64,000 nt of DNA, taken from Candidatus Contendobacter odensis Run_B_J11 (GTDB taxonomy: Bacteria; Pseudomonadota; Gammaproteobacteria; Competibacterales; Competibacteraceae). Positions 28,434 to 37,702 of the stretch are shown one piece after another; the first letter of the stretch is position 1; each line of letters opens with the position of its first letter. Location of the stretch: NCBI RefSeq assembly GCF_000531125.1, contig NZ_CBTK010000068.1:1-64000 (forward strand). The letters run 5' to 3'. The position numbers were made by a program, and so were the translations under genes. The notes beneath the pieces were generated by a model. That model had not been told where the DNA came from. It did no database searches and saw only the letters and a program-made list of their open reading frames with translations.

Positions 28434-29963
28434 TTAAGCGGATTCCTCTGAACGCTGCGAAGACAGGTAGTGCTGCACCACCGCCCGGTCACTGAACGGC
28501 CGTCGTTCGACGCCGATGATTTGATAGTCCTCATGCCCCTTGCCGGCGATCAACACGATGTCGCCCACCGTTGCTTCAGCCAGGACTTGAACGATGGCAG
28601 TCTGGCGGTCGCGGATGACTTCAGCCCTCTCTGGCTGTTGCATCCCGGCCAGAATGGCGCTGACGATCCGATTCGGGTCTTCGGTACGCGGGTTGTCATC
28701 GGTCACGATGACTCGATCCGCCCAGCGCTCGGCCATCGCCCCCATCAATGGGCGTTTGCCCGGATCCCGGTCGCCGCCGCAGCCGAAGATGCACCACAGC
28801 CGTGGTCCGCCATGTTCGCGCAGAGCGATCAATACCTGCTCCAGAGCGTGCGGGGTGTGGGCGTAGTCAATTACCGCCAGCAGCTGATTCAACTCGCCGC
28901 CTAGCCGTTCCATCCGCCCCGGCACTGGAACCGTCCGCGCCAGCCGCGTCAGCGCCTCGCTCAATGGCCGATCCAGCGCCAGCAGCGTCGCCAGGGCGGC
29001 CAGTAGGTTGCTGGCGTTGAACCGGCCCAGCACCCCGACTTGCAGTTCGCCATCGCCCCACGAGGAGCGAATCCCCAGTCGCAAACCCGTCGGCGATAGC
29101 TCCAGTGTTTCGCCCCAGACAAATCGTTCCAGGCGCGCTGGCCACTCGCCGAGGCCATAGCCGATAACTGTTGTGGGTATCGCACCGCGAAGGTCAGCGG
29201 CGATGCCTCGGCCAAAGGCATCATCCAGATTCAGTACCGCCCAACGGGGCCGATGACTCAGGAACAAGCGCCGCTTGGCGGCGGCGTAGGCTTCCAGAGT
29301 GCCGTGATAATCCAGATGATCGCGGCTCAGGTGCGTCAATACCGCTACCGTGAACTCCACGCCCTCCACCCGGCCCTGATCCAGGGCATGTGAAGACGCC
29401 TCCATCACTGCATAACGTCGCCCATCCGCCGCCAGTTTGGCCAGCCAGCGCTGTACCGCCAGCACATCCGGCGTGGTGTGCAGGGTTGGCTCGACCGCGC
29501 CATACACCCCCAGCCCCAACGTCCCCAGCAGGCCGCACGGCCCGGCCTCGGTATCGCTCAAGGCTTGGGCGATGAAATGAGCGCAAGAGGTTTTGCCATC
29601 GGTACCGGTGATACCTACTACCGCCATGTGCCGGGAGGGTTCAGCGTAAAAACGACTGGCGATCAATCCCAGATTGCGCCGCAGATCCGGCATCGCCAGT
29701 AACGGCGACCCCGATCCGGCAGCAGGTAAAGGTCCGGCGTAGGGAGGCTCCCACACCACAGCTATCGCCCCCGCCGCTTGCACCGCCTCCAGAAACTCCA
29801 GTCCATGCCGGTTGCCGCCGCGCACCGCGAAAAACACATCGCCCGGACGGACCCTGCGGCTATCCGCCGCCAGCCCGATCACTGGCCGATCCGCCAGTTC
29901 TGCCGGCACCTCGGCAAAACCGGCCAGTAATTCAGCCAGCGTCAGCGGCGTGGCCCGACTCAC
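28434..29963 (-). CDS. murE: UDP-MurNAc-L-Ala-D-Glu:meso-diaminopimelate ligase
   Basis: A 509-residue Mur ligase. The P-loop is GITGTDGKTSCAHF (about 116). The C-terminal DDNPRTEDP motif is the one that selects meso-diaminopimelate rather than lysine, so the wall is of the Gram-negative type. It overlaps ftsI by 4 bases and abuts murF. Confidence 0.97.
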   Translation of the reverse strand: MSRATPLTLAELLAGFAEVPAELADRPVIGLAADSRRVRPGDVFFAVRGGNRHGLEFLEAVQAAGAIAVVWEPPYAGPLPAAGSGSPLLAMPDLRRNLGLIASRFYAEPSRHMAVVGITGTDGKTSCAHFIAQALSDTEAGPCGLLGTLGLGVYGAVEPTLHTTPDVLAVQRWLAKLAADGRRYAVMEASSHALDQGRVEGVEFTVAVLTHLSRDHLDYHGTLEAYAAAKRRLFLSHRPRWAVLNLDDAFGRGIAADLRGAIPTTVIGYGLGEWPARLERFVWGETLELSPTGLRLGIRSSWGDGELQVGVLGRFNASNLLAALATLLALDRPLSEALTRLARTVPVPGRMERLGGELNQLLAVIDYAHTPHALEQVLIALREHGGPRLWCIFGCGGDRDPGKRPLMGAMAERWADRVIVTDDNPRTEDPNRIVSAILAGMQQPERAEVIRDRQTAIVQVLAEATVGDIVLIAGKGHEDYQIIGVERRPFSDRAVVQHYLSSQRSEESA

Positions 29964-31714
29964 GGCTTGGCTCCGATAGCGGGCACCGCCCCGGCGATTT
30001 TCATGGTCGGCATGTCGTCCGGGGTGATATTGAGAATGCGCAGCGCGCTGCCCATAGTCTGGCTGAATACCGGCGCCGCGACCGTGCCGCCGTAGTAGGC
30101 GCCGCCCTTGGGTTCATCAATGATGATCGCCATCACCAGGCGAGGGGCACTGGCCGGGGCCATGCCAGCGAATAGGGCGAAGTAGCGGTTGGTGTAGTGA
30201 CCGGCGACGATCTTGCGCGAGGTGCCGGTCTTGCCGGCCACCCGGTAGCCCGGCACACTGGCCTTTAAGCCGGTGCCTTCTTTGGTCACCACCTCCTCCA
30301 TCATCGCCCGCACCTGTCGCACCGCCGATGCGGCCATCACCCGCCGCTCATCATCCGGACCGAGTGGCTGTTCACGCTTGAGCAGGGTCAGTGGCCGCCG
30401 CACCCCATCCGCCGCCAATACACTATAGGCTTGGGCCAGTTGCAGGATGGTGAGGGAAAATCCGTAACCGAAGGCATGGTTGGCGTGGCCGATTTCCGCC
30501 CATTTGCTGAAAGGGCGCAGGACGCCCGCTTGCTCGCCGATCAGCCCTATCCCGGTCACTGCGCCGATGCCCAGATTCCGATAGAGCTGCCACAGCCGCT
30601 CAGCGGGCATCGACAGCGCGATCTTGGTGACGCCGACGTTGCTGGACTTGCTGATCACATGGGTAATATCAATCGTGCCGTAGTTGTGAGTGTCGCGAAC
30701 CGTATAGCGCCCGATCTGCATCGGCGCAGTATTCACCAGGGTGCTGGGCGTCCATTTGCCGCTCTCCAGGCCCAGTACGACGGGAAAAGGTTTAATAGTC
30801 GAACCCGGCTCGTACACATCAGTGATCGTCCGGTTACGCAGCAGGTCACCGTGCAACTCGCTACGGTTGTTGGGATTGCCGGCCGGCTGGTTCACCATCG
30901 CCAGAATTTCTCCGCTGCGGGCATCGACAATCACTGCTGCACCTGCACTGGCTTTATTTTCCAGCACGGCGGTCTTCAGGGCGCGATAGGCCAGATATTG
31001 CAGCCGCCGGTCAATACTTAGCGTCAACGCCTGGCCGGGCTGCGGAATCCGCAGGCTCTCCACATCTTCCACTATTCGGCCCAGCCGATCCTGAATCACC
31101 CGCTTGCTGCCCGGTATCCCGCGCAACTGAGCGTCGAAGGTTTTTTCCAGCCCTTCCTGCCCGGCATCGTCAATATCGGTGAAGCCTAGGAGGTGCGAGG
31201 CGACCTCGGCATCGGGGTAGTAACGACGGTATTCACGCTGCGCATGCACCCCGGCAATCTTGAGCTGCAAAATCTGCTGGGCCGCGCTCGGCGCCAAATG
31301 TCGGCGCAGATAAACAAACTGGCGGGTTTCACGTCCCGCCAACTTCTGTTCCAGTTCCGCCGGGGTTATATCCAAGGCGGTCGCCAACGCCGGCCAGCGC
31401 TCGCGCTGTTTCAGCAACTCCGGCGGATAGGCCCAGATCGAATCCACCGGCGAACTGACCGCCAGCGGCTCGCCGTTACGATCCAGAATCATCCCCCGGT
31501 GAGCAGACACTTCCACTGTGCGCAGATAGCGATCATCACCTTGATCTTGCAGAAAATCTTTGTGAACCACCTGCAAGTACGCCGCACGAGCAAGCATCCC
31601 GCCCGCCGCAGTGAACAGCAGAGTGAATACCAGCCCACGACGGGTCGTGGCACCGATCCGTCGTCCGGCTTGACGCAGCGCATTCAACACGGTACCCACC
31701 GAGTTCCGGCTCAT
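29960..31714 (-). CDS. ftsI: Septal transpeptidase FtsI (PBP3)
   Basis: A 584-residue class B penicillin-binding protein that cross-links septal peptidoglycan. A single membrane anchor lies at about 22-43. The catalytic triad of motifs is complete: STIK in YEPGSTIKPF (the nucleophile Ser), SSN in ISKSSNVGVTK, and KTGT in VAGKTGTSRK. The ATG at 31714 (MSRNSVGTVLN) overlaps the ftsL stop by 4 bases; a longer in-frame extension runs through ftsL and is rejected. Confidence 0.97.
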   Translation of the reverse strand: MSRNSVGTVLNALRQAGRRIGATTRRGLVFTLLFTAAGGMLARAAYLQVVHKDFLQDQGDDRYLRTVEVSAHRGMILDRNGEPLAVSSPVDSIWAYPPELLKQRERWPALATALDITPAELEQKLAGRETRQFVYLRRHLAPSAAQQILQLKIAGVHAQREYRRYYPDAEVASHLLGFTDIDDAGQEGLEKTFDAQLRGIPGSKRVIQDRLGRIVEDVESLRIPQPGQALTLSIDRRLQYLAYRALKTAVLENKASAGAAVIVDARSGEILAMVNQPAGNPNNRSELHGDLLRNRTITDVYEPGSTIKPFPVVLGLESGKWTPSTLVNTAPMQIGRYTVRDTHNYGTIDITHVISKSSNVGVTKIALSMPAERLWQLYRNLGIGAVTGIGLIGEQAGVLRPFSKWAEIGHANHAFGYGFSLTILQLAQAYSVLAADGVRRPLTLLKREQPLGPDDERRVMAASAVRQVRAMMEEVVTKEGTGLKASVPGYRVAGKTGTSRKIVAGHYTNRYFALFAGMAPASAPRLVMAIIIDEPKGGAYYGGTVAAPVFSQTMGSALRILNITPDDMPTMKIAGAVPAIGAKP

Positions 31715-31983
31715 GGCGGCGTGATGTACAGAACGGTACCGGGATCCGGCGTCAGCATATTCAGCCGCGTCCGCGCCACGTTCTCGACTGCGGCGTCGGT
31801 CACCAGAGTGCTTTGTTCCAGCCTTAACAGTTCCCATTCGACCTCGAGATCGTCTCGCTCCACCTGAAGTTTCTGTAACTGAATAAAGAGTTGCCGATTG
31901 TTATGCTGGGTATGGGCGACTCCCACCCCGGAGCCCAGTACGGCGCAGGCCAGCAGTGCGATTAGCAGGGTCTGATTTTTCAA
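31711..31983 (-). CDS. ftsL: Cell division protein FtsL
   Basis: A 90-residue bitopic protein with a membrane helix at about 5-24 (TLLIALLACAVLGSGVGVA) and a periplasmic coiled coil after it (QLFIQLQKLQVERDDLEVEW). It forms the FtsQLB complex that activates FtsW-FtsI. Sequence conservation in the family is low, but size, topology and position between rsmH and ftsI are decisive. It overlaps both neighbours by 4 bases. Confidence 0.93.
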   Translation of the reverse strand: MKNQTLLIALLACAVLGSGVGVAHTQHNNRQLFIQLQKLQVERDDLEVEWELLRLEQSTLVTDAAVENVARTRLNMLTPDPGTVLYITPP

Positions 31984-32921
31984 GCCAGCCGCTCCGCCAC
32001 GCGCAATACCGCACTACGCGCACGAGGATTGACCGCAATCTCCGCAGCACCGGCCCGGATGGCTCGCCCGATGAGCCGCAGGGTCATCCCCTCCGGGGCG
32101 CCCATCACCGGCAGATCCAGCGGTAACTCCCGACCTCGCGCCTGTTCCCGCATGAACTGCTTGACCATCCGATCCTCCAGAGAATGAAAACTCAGCACGA
32201 CCAACCGCCCGGCTGGCGCCAACGCAGCTAAAGTTCCCGCCAAGACCACTTTCAATTCCTGTAATTCGTCGTTGACCGCGATGCGGATCGCCTGAAACGT
32301 CCGGGTCGCCGGATGTTTACCCGGTTCGCGGGTCGGCACGGCAGCAGCGACGAGGGTAGCCAACTGCGCGGTGCTGGTTATTGGCGCGGACTGGCGGGCG
32401 GTGATGAGAGCATGGGCGACCCGCCGGTGAAACCGCTCTTCACCAAATTCGGTCAGCACCCGCTCCAGTTCTCTCTCACTGACCCGTTGCAACCATTCAG
32501 CGGCGCTACAATCCGCATCAGGATCCATCCGCATATCCAGCGGTCCGTTCTGACTGAAACTGAAGCCACGCTCCGGATCATCCAACTGCGGCGAAGACAC
32601 CCCTAAATCCAGCAGCACCCCAGCGATCCGACCAGTTAGGCCACGTTCTGCAACTACCTCAGCCAAGCGGCTGAACGCAGTCCTCACGAAGACAAAGCGG
32701 GGATCAGCGCCAAACCGTGTTGCCGCCCATCGTTCCGCCGCCGGATCGCGATCCAGCGCCAGCACTCGTCCTTGCGGCCCAAGTTGTTCCAGGATCGCTG
32801 CGCTATGCCCCCCCCGGCCAAAGGTGGCGTCCAGGTAAACGCCATCCGGTTGAATCTTCAGCGCCGCCAGGGTTTCAGCCAGCAGCACCGGTTGGTGCAG
32901 CAGCATCGTCGAATCGGTCAT
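31980..32921 (-). CDS. rsmH: 16S rRNA (cytosine-1402-N4)-methyltransferase
   Basis: A 313-residue MraW/RsmH. The SAM-binding motif YLDATFGRGGHSAAIL is near residue 30 and the family-specific VLLDLGVSSPQLDDPERGFSF is near 105 (landmarks are LDLGVSS and the final GFSF). It methylates C1402 in the ribosomal decoding centre. It lies 3 bases after mraZ, the standard first pair of the dcw cluster. Confidence 0.97.
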   Translation of the reverse strand: MTDSTMLLHQPVLLAETLAALKIQPDGVYLDATFGRGGHSAAILEQLGPQGRVLALDRDPAAERWAATRFGADPRFVFVRTAFSRLAEVVAERGLTGRIAGVLLDLGVSSPQLDDPERGFSFSQNGPLDMRMDPDADCSAAEWLQRVSERELERVLTEFGEERFHRRVAHALITARQSAPITSTAQLATLVAAAVPTREPGKHPATRTFQAIRIAVNDELQELKVVLAGTLAALAPAGRLVVLSFHSLEDRMVKQFMREQARGRELPLDLPVMGAPEGMTLRLIGRAIRAGAAEIAVNPRARSAVLRVAERLA

Positions 32922-32924
32922 CGG

Positions 32925-33383
32925 CTAGAACGCCAGCGTATCCAGATCGGGCAGCGGTTCGCCGCCATCATTCGTGCTTGCCAACAGCGCATCGCGCCAG
33001 GCATTCCAAGCTTGTTCATTCCAGATTTCAAATTTGTTGCCCTGTCCCACCAGCACCACCTGTTTTGCCAGATTGGCGAACTCTCGCAACGGCGCTGGCA
33101 GCAGAATCCGACCGCTGGCGTCCAGACCACACTCTTCGGCATGTCCCAGCAACAACCGCTTCAGGGCACGGGCGCGAGGGTTGGTGCTGGAGAGCTGGAT
33201 GAGTTTGCACTCGATTTCTTCCCAAACCGGCAGTGGGTAAAGCAGCAGACAGCGGTCGCGATCAATGGTCAGCACCATGTGTCCGCTACCCAGTTCCAGC
33301 AATTGCTGGCGGTATTTGGCCGGCATAGCCAGCCTGCCCTTGCTATCCACTGATAGCGAATTGATACCTCGAAACAATGCCAC
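32925..33383 (-). CDS. mraZ: Transcriptional regulator MraZ
   Basis: A 152-residue protein of two AbrB/SpoVT-like halves, each with a DxxGR-type core (SVDSKGRLAMPAKYR near 12, and GLDASGRILLPAPLR near 90). It assembles as a ring and represses its own promoter by binding spaced GTGG-type repeats. Four such repeats lie directly upstream here at exact 10-base intervals, so autoregulation is likely. It is the first gene of the cluster. Confidence 0.96.
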   Translation of the reverse strand: MALFRGINSLSVDSKGRLAMPAKYRQQLLELGSGHMVLTIDRDRCLLLYPLPVWEEIECKLIQLSSTNPRARALKRLLLGHAEECGLDASGRILLPAPLREFANLAKQVVLVGQGNKFEIWNEQAWNAWRDALLASTNDGGEPLPDLDTLAF

Positions 33384-33401
33384 GCCTTTTCAAGTGTCGG
33401 G

Positions 33402-33438
33402 CACCACCGCGCCCCACTTTACCCCACTATATGCCACT
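33402..33438 (-). promoter_or_regulatory. MraZ operator: four GTGG repeats with 10-bp period
   Basis: On the minus strand the repeats read AGTGGC, AGTGGGG, AGTGGGG and GGTGGTG. Their GTGG cores sit at 33437-33434, 33427-33424, 33417-33414 and 33407-33404, exactly 10 bases apart. The two central copies are the best. MraZ in E. coli binds TGGG-type repeats with the same one-turn spacing. They begin at about the predicted transcription start and end 19 bases before the mraZ ATG, suited to repression. Confidence 0.85.
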
Positions 33439-33439
33439 A

Positions 33440-33469
33440 ACTATAGGTAGGGCTGCTTCCTGCTGTCAA
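33440..33469 (-). promoter_or_regulatory. Pmra, sigma-70-type promoter of the dcw cluster
   Basis: The minus strand shows a perfect -35 TTGACA (33469-33464), an 18-base spacer and -10 TATAGT (33445-33440). It is directly upstream of the MraZ repeats and mraZ. Immediately upstream, about 33485-33535 is very AT-rich and could act as an UP element. Confidence 0.85.
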
Positions 33470-33491
33470 GCAAAGCCATAGAATCATAAAT

Positions 33492-33532
33492 TTTATAAAT
33501 CATAATCTATACATAGACTTATAATTTATAAA
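33492..33532. repeat. AT-rich 14-bp inverted repeat upstream of Pmra
   Basis: The arms are TTTATAAATCATAA (33492-33505) and TTATAATTTATAAA (33519-33532). They are complementary except for one position and separated by 13 bases. The segment lies between rnpB and the dcw promoter. It could be a protein-binding site or an UP-like element; it lacks a GC stem and does not look like a terminator. Confidence 0.55.
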
Positions 33533-33666
33533 AAAACCAGCGTCCTGCCTGAGTATCGAGGTGGAGCAAGGATATTCGCTGTGGGGCAATGCAATAGGGA
33601 AAACAGGGATGCTGTCAGCGGAAAACTCCTATCGTTTTCAGCCAAGGCACTGAGGGGAGAGAAAGC

Positions 33667-34019
33667 GGGAACCGGTCTATAAGCCGGGTTCTGTCGAGGA
33701 CGATCATTCATCTGCGACGCCTGTCACCAGACGCCTGTAGCGACCTACCCAGGAGCCGTGCGGACCACACGTTGTGCTCCTCTATTTGGTCTTGCTCCGG
33801 GTGGGGTTTACCGTGCCGTCGCTGTTGCCAGAGACGCGGTGCGCTCTTACCGCACCTTTTCACCCTTGCCGGTTCTCGCAACGAGAACGTAGGCGGTTTG
33901 TTTTCTGTGGCACTGGCCGTAGACTCGCGCCCCCCAGGCGTTACCTGGCACCCTGTCCTATGGAGCCCGGACTTTCCTCCATACCGCATGGCGATATAGC
34001 GACCGTCCAACCGGTTCCC
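33667..34019 (-). ncRNA. rnpB: RNase P RNA (M1 RNA), bacterial class A
   Basis: The RNA subunit of RNase P, which trims tRNA 5' ends. The terminal P1 helix is explicit: GGGAACCGGT at the 5' end pairs with ACCGGTTCCC at the 3' end. The universal blocks are present: GAGGAAAGTCCGGGC soon after the 5' end, the GGGTGAAAAGGTGCGGTAAGAG block mid-molecule (landmarks are GTGAAA and GGTAAGAG), and ACAGAACCCGGCTTATAG at the 3' end. The length of about 353 nt suits class A. It is on the same strand as mraZ, about 200 bases upstream of the dcw promoter. Confidence 0.96.
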
Positions 34020-34085
34020 ATGAATAGTGTCCCTTGCCACGCCAACCTTGGCAAGGCTGGATTTCATGGATGGAATGCTATGTGA

Positions 34086-34113
34086 CAAAAAACCCCGCTT
34101 TTGCGAGGTTTTT
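34086..34113 (-). terminator. Terminator after the BI-1 family gene
   Basis: A hairpin with A and T runs on both sides (AAAAAACCCCGC, TTTT, GCGAGGTTTTT), one mismatch in the stem. It lies 23 bases past the stop of the membrane protein gene and just upstream of rnpB. The run of T on each strand means it could act in both directions. Confidence 0.8.
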
Positions 34114-34136
34114 CGACTCAATCGGGTGAAATCAAG

Positions 34137-34820
34137 TCAATCGTCGCCGGACATGACGCCCAAAATTTGCAGGAGATTTATAAACAGATTGAAGATGGTG
34201 ATGTACAGCGTGACGGTCGCCATAATGTAATTGGTTTCACCACCATGGATAATTTCACTGGTTTGCCACAAGATCATGCCTGACATCAGCAGAATCACCA
34301 TCGCGGATACCGCCAAGGACAGCATCGGAAAATTAAACAGCACCGCACCAATGCTGGCCAGGAAGGCGACCAGTATACCCACCATCAGGAAGGCTCCCAT
34401 GAAGCTGAAGTCCTTACGGCTGACCAGCGCATAGCCCGATAGCGCCAGGAAGATCGCACCGGTGCCAGCCAGCGCGGTCATCACCAGTTGTGGGCCATTC
34501 GGTAACGCTAGATACAGGCTCAGGATCGGTCCCAGCGTGTAACCCAAGAAGCCGGTCAGGGCGAACACCGCCAGCAGACCCCAGCCGCTGTTGCGCAGCC
34601 GGGTGACCACGAACAGCAGCCCAAAATAACCGGCCAATGTAATCAACCAGTGTAATGGCGGCGCGTGACTGACCACAGCGATACCGGCGGTGAAGGCGCT
34701 GAACAGCAGGGTCAGAGACAGCAACGTATAAGTGTTGCGCAGCACCTTGTTGGTAGTTAACGCCCCGTCAGGTATCAGCGAAATCGGAGTCTTGGCCAAA
34801 AAATTGTCTTTCTGCAGCAT
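34137..34820 (-). CDS. Bax inhibitor-1 / YccA family membrane protein
   Basis: A 227-residue protein with seven hydrophobic segments, the opening of a YccA-type protein (TTNKVLRNTYTLLSLTLLFS) and the C-terminal NLFINLLQILGVMSGDD, an ending typical of the family. E. coli YccA interacts with FtsH and guards SecY; others are proposed proton/calcium leak channels. It is a single-gene unit with its own terminator downstream. Subfamily is clear; exact role is not. Confidence 0.9.
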   Translation of the reverse strand: MLQKDNFLAKTPISLIPDGALTTNKVLRNTYTLLSLTLLFSAFTAGIAVVSHAPPLHWLITLAGYFGLLFVVTRLRNSGWGLLAVFALTGFLGYTLGPILSLYLALPNGPQLVMTALAGTGAIFLALSGYALVSRKDFSFMGAFLMVGILVAFLASIGAVLFNFPMLSLAVSAMVILLMSGMILWQTSEIIHGGETNYIMATVTLYITIFNLFINLLQILGVMSGDD

Positions 34821-34987
34821 AACTGAAATGACCTCTTCGGTAGTTTAGGATCGTTCATATTGACCACACGGAAGCATCTACGGTTCAGCCGCGAACCCGC
34901 AATACTTTTGACAATACCTTTTCGATCCACGAATTGCACTGCAATCGAGCATAGTAAAACCCGTGCTAGAAGTAGTTATATAGCAAT

Positions 34988-35008
34988 AAATTGTTTAGTA
35001 AACAATTT
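34988..35008. promoter_or_regulatory. Perfect 10-bp palindrome upstream of frdA
   Basis: AAATTGTTTA, G, TAAACAATTT: ten-base arms around one central base, about 190 bases before the frdA start. It is the only strong dyad in the 380-base gap between the BI-1 gene and frdA (34821-35201); the rest shows no recognisable gene. A dyad of this quality is likely a regulator site for the frd-rquA operon. It does not match the FNR consensus TTGAT-N4-ATCAA. Confidence 0.5.
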
Positions 35009-35201
35009 TTAACTATGCTCAGTAAAGGATTGAAAATACTTCAACCGATTCATCTGCAAAAGGAACAACAGTGTTGCTAAAGATGTCACAAGCGCTGTTA
35101 TCCAGAAGCCAACTGTTTGAGACTGGAAGACAGCGTTGAATCCATCTACAATCCAACTTGACAAGCAAATAACGTCAAGCAAACCGGTGGAGATCAGTAG
35201 G

Positions 35202-36962
35202 ATGGAAGTCATCAATACCGACGTGGCCATTGTTGGTGCAGGGGGAGCGGGGCTACGCGCCGCGATTGCCCTGGCTGAGGCCGATCCAAAGTTGCGCATC
35301 GCCTTGATTTCAAAGGTTTATCCAATGCGTAGCCACACCTGCGCCGCCGAAGGTGGTGCAGCAGGTGTCATCAAGCCCGACGACAGCATGGATTTGCACT
35401 TCAGCGACACCGTGGGTGGTGGCGACTGGCTGTGCGATCAGGATGTCGTCGAATACTTCATCAACGAAGCGCCCAAGGAATTGCTCCAGCTGGAGCATTG
35501 GGGGTGCCCGTGGAGTCGGGAGCCGGACGGCTCGATTGCAGTGCGCCCGTTCGGCGGCATGAAAATCAAGCGTACCTGGTTCGCTGCCGATAAATCCGGC
35601 TTCCACATTCTGCACACTCTGTTTCAAACCTCGCTTAAGTATCCGAGTATCCAGCGCTTTGATGAGTACTACACCACCGACTTGCTGGTTGAGGATGGCC
35701 GCTGCCAAGGACTGACCGCCATCGAGATCCGCAGCGGACAGATGCGGCACTTTCAGGCTAAGGCGGTGATCATCGCTGCTGGTGGCGCCAGCCGCATGTT
35801 CCCATTTACGACCAATGGTGCCATCAAGACCGGTGACGGCATGGCTTTGGCCTACCGCGCCGGCGCACCGTTGAAGGACATGGAGTTTGTTCAGTACCAT
35901 CCAACCGGTCTGCCCAATACCGGGATTTTGCTGACTGAGGGGTGCCGAGGCGAAGGTGGAATACTTCTCAATAAGGATGGTCGTCGCTATCTGCAAGATT
36001 ATGGCATGGGGCCAGAAACGCCGGTCGGGCAACCGGTGCTGAAAACCATGGAACTCGGTCCACGCGACCGTCTCAGCCAAGCCTTCTGGCATGAGCAAAA
36101 GAAAGGTAATACGATTTCGACGCAGTGGGGCGACTGCGTCCTGTTGGATATGCGTCATTTGGGCGAAAAGAAGATTAACGAACGTTTGCCGTTCGTGCGT
36201 GATCTATCCAGTAGCTATCTTGGCGTTGATCCAGTCAAGGATCCCGTTCCGATCCGTCCGGTGGTGCATTACATGATGGGTGGTATACATACCGACATTA
36301 ATGCGGCAACTCCGATGCCTGGTCTGTTTGCGGCGGGTGAATGTGCTTGCGTCAGCATCAATGGCGCAAATCGGCTGGGATCAAATTCGTTGACCGAGCT
36401 TCTGGTATTCGGGCGGAAAGCGGCGCTGAGTGCGATCACCTATATTCAGTCCGGGGCGAGTGCAGGCAGTAGTACAGCGCTGGCAACCCAAGCCAAAGCC
36501 TCTGAGTCCCGTATCCGTGCGCTCTTCGAGAAGACGGGGGGTACCGAATCCATTGCCGGGCTGCGTAAGCAGATGATGGATACGATGGAGGAGAATGTTG
36601 GTATTTATCGCCTCGGTGAGGAGCTGGAGACAGCCTGCAAGAAAATTTCTGATCTCCGCCAGCGTTATGCCGGGATCGAAATTCACGATAAGAGCAGCGT
36701 CTACAACACCGATTTGTTGCAGGCGTTGGAACTCGGATCCATGCTCGACTGCGCAGAGGCAGTTACGGTTGGTGCATTGGCGCGCACCGAATCGCGTGGC
36801 GCACACCAGCGGCTTGATTTCACTGAACGCGACGACCAGCGCTTTCTCAAGCATTCGTTGGCCTATTATCACCCCAAGGAGCCACCGCGCTTGGACTATC
36901 TCGACGTGGTTATCACCAAATCACCACCGGGCGTCCGTGATTACTCAGGAGGCAAGAAATGA
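35202..36962 (+). CDS. frdA: Fumarate reductase flavoprotein subunit
   Basis: A 586-residue flavoprotein that reduces fumarate to succinate with covalently bound FAD. Visible are the dinucleotide fold [14 protein letters not shown] (about 9-22), the FAD-linking His in [11 protein letters not shown] (about 44), the HPTG active-site text ([11 protein letters not shown]) and the catalytic Arg region ([12 protein letters not shown]). The ATG at 35202 ([12 protein letters not shown]) is preferred; an earlier in-frame codon at 35136 adds 22 residues without family match. Two separate small membrane subunits downstream mark this as an E. coli-type quinol:fumarate reductase, not succinate dehydrogenase. 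It overlaps frdB by 4 bases. Confidence 0.95.
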   Translation: MEVINTDVAIVGAGGAGLRAAIALAEADPKLRIALISKVYPMRSHTCAAEGGAAGVIKPDDSMDLHFSDTVGGGDWLCDQDVVEYFINEAPKELLQLEHWGCPWSREPDGSIAVRPFGGMKIKRTWFAADKSGFHILHTLFQTSLKYPSIQRFDEYYTTDLLVEDGRCQGLTAIEIRSGQMRHFQAKAVIIAAGGASRMFPFTTNGAIKTGDGMALAYRAGAPLKDMEFVQYHPTGLPNTGILLTEGCRGEGGILLNKDGRRYLQDYGMGPETPVGQPVLKTMELGPRDRLSQAFWHEQKKGNTISTQWGDCVLLDMRHLGEKKINERLPFVRDLSSSYLGVDPVKDPVPIRPVVHYMMGGIHTDINAATPMPGLFAAGECACVSINGANRLGSNSLTELLVFGRKAALSAITYIQSGASAGSSTALATQAKASESRIRALFEKTGGTESIAGLRKQMMDTMEENVGIYRLGEELETACKKISDLRQRYAGIEIHDKSSVYNTDLLQALELGSMLDCAEAVTVGALARTESRGAHQRLDFTERDDQRFLKHSLAYYHPKEPPRLDYLDVVITKSPPGVRDYSGGKK

Positions 36963-37702
36963 GCGAACGCCAAATTCAGTTGGAGGTGCTGCGCTATAAC
37001 CCGGAAACCGACAGCGAGCCACGGTTTCAGTCTTACACAGTTCCTTGTAAGAACGAATGGGTGGTGCTGGATGCTCTGAACTATGTCAAAGAGAATCTCG
37101 ATACGACTTTAAGCTATCGGTGGTCGTGTCACATGGCGGTCTGTGGAAGCTGTGGCATGATGATTAACGGCGAGCCAAAGCTATCCTGTAAGGCGTTCAT
37201 TCGTGAATACGCCGATAACATTCGGGTTGAGCCGTTGGCTAATTTCCCGATTGAGCGGGATTTGGTCACGGTGGTCGAAGACTTCATCGCCAAGTTGACT
37301 CGGGTCAAGCCCTATCTCATTCCCAAGGAAGATAAGCCAATTAGCGCCGGCGAGTTCAAGCAAACTCCGGCGGAACTGATGAAGTACAAGCAATACACGC
37401 TCTGCATTAACTGCATGCTGTGTTATGCGGCGTGTCCTCAATATGCGCTGGTGCCCGAATTTATCGGCCCGGCGGCTATTGCCTTGGCGCATCGCTATAA
37501 CCAGGACTCGCGCGATGGTGGTCGCGATCAGCGCCAGGAAGTGATTGCGACCGATGAGGGGGTATGGGAATGTTCGTTTGTCGGGGCATGTTCTGAAGTC
37601 TGCCCCAAGCATGTCGACCCCGCTGGCGCGTTGCAGCAGGTCAAGGTGGCCAGCACCATCGACTGGTACAAAGAACACTTGATGCCGTGGGTGAAGAAAT
37701 GA
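36959..37702 (+). CDS. frdB: Fumarate reductase iron-sulfur subunit
   Basis: A 247-residue electron carrier between quinol and FAD. Three clusters can be assigned: [2Fe-2S] by the Cys of [13 protein letters not shown] and the later LSCKAF, [4Fe-4S] by [14 protein letters not shown], and [3Fe-4S] by [17 protein letters not shown]. The third Cys-rich set has the spacing of a [3Fe-4S] site. It overlaps frdA and frdC by 4 bases each. Confidence 0.96.
   Translation: MSERQIQLEVLRYNPETDSEPRFQSYTVPCKNEWVVLDALNYVKENLDTTLSYRWSCHMAVCGSCGMMINGEPKLSCKAFIREYADNIRVEPLANFPIERDLVTVVEDFIAKLTRVKPYLIPKEDKPISAGEFKQTPAELMKYKQYTLCINCMLCYAACPQYALVPEFIGPAAIALAHRYNQDSRDGGRDQRQEVIATDEGVWECSFVGACSEVCPKHVDPAGALQQVKVASTIDWYKEHLMPWVKK

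Noticed and set aside
35009-35212. A short minus-strand frame with two hydrophobic stretches before frdA
   Set aside because: It overlaps the frdA start and the dyad region, and has no family match or clear ribosome-binding site. A real small membrane protein cannot be fully excluded.
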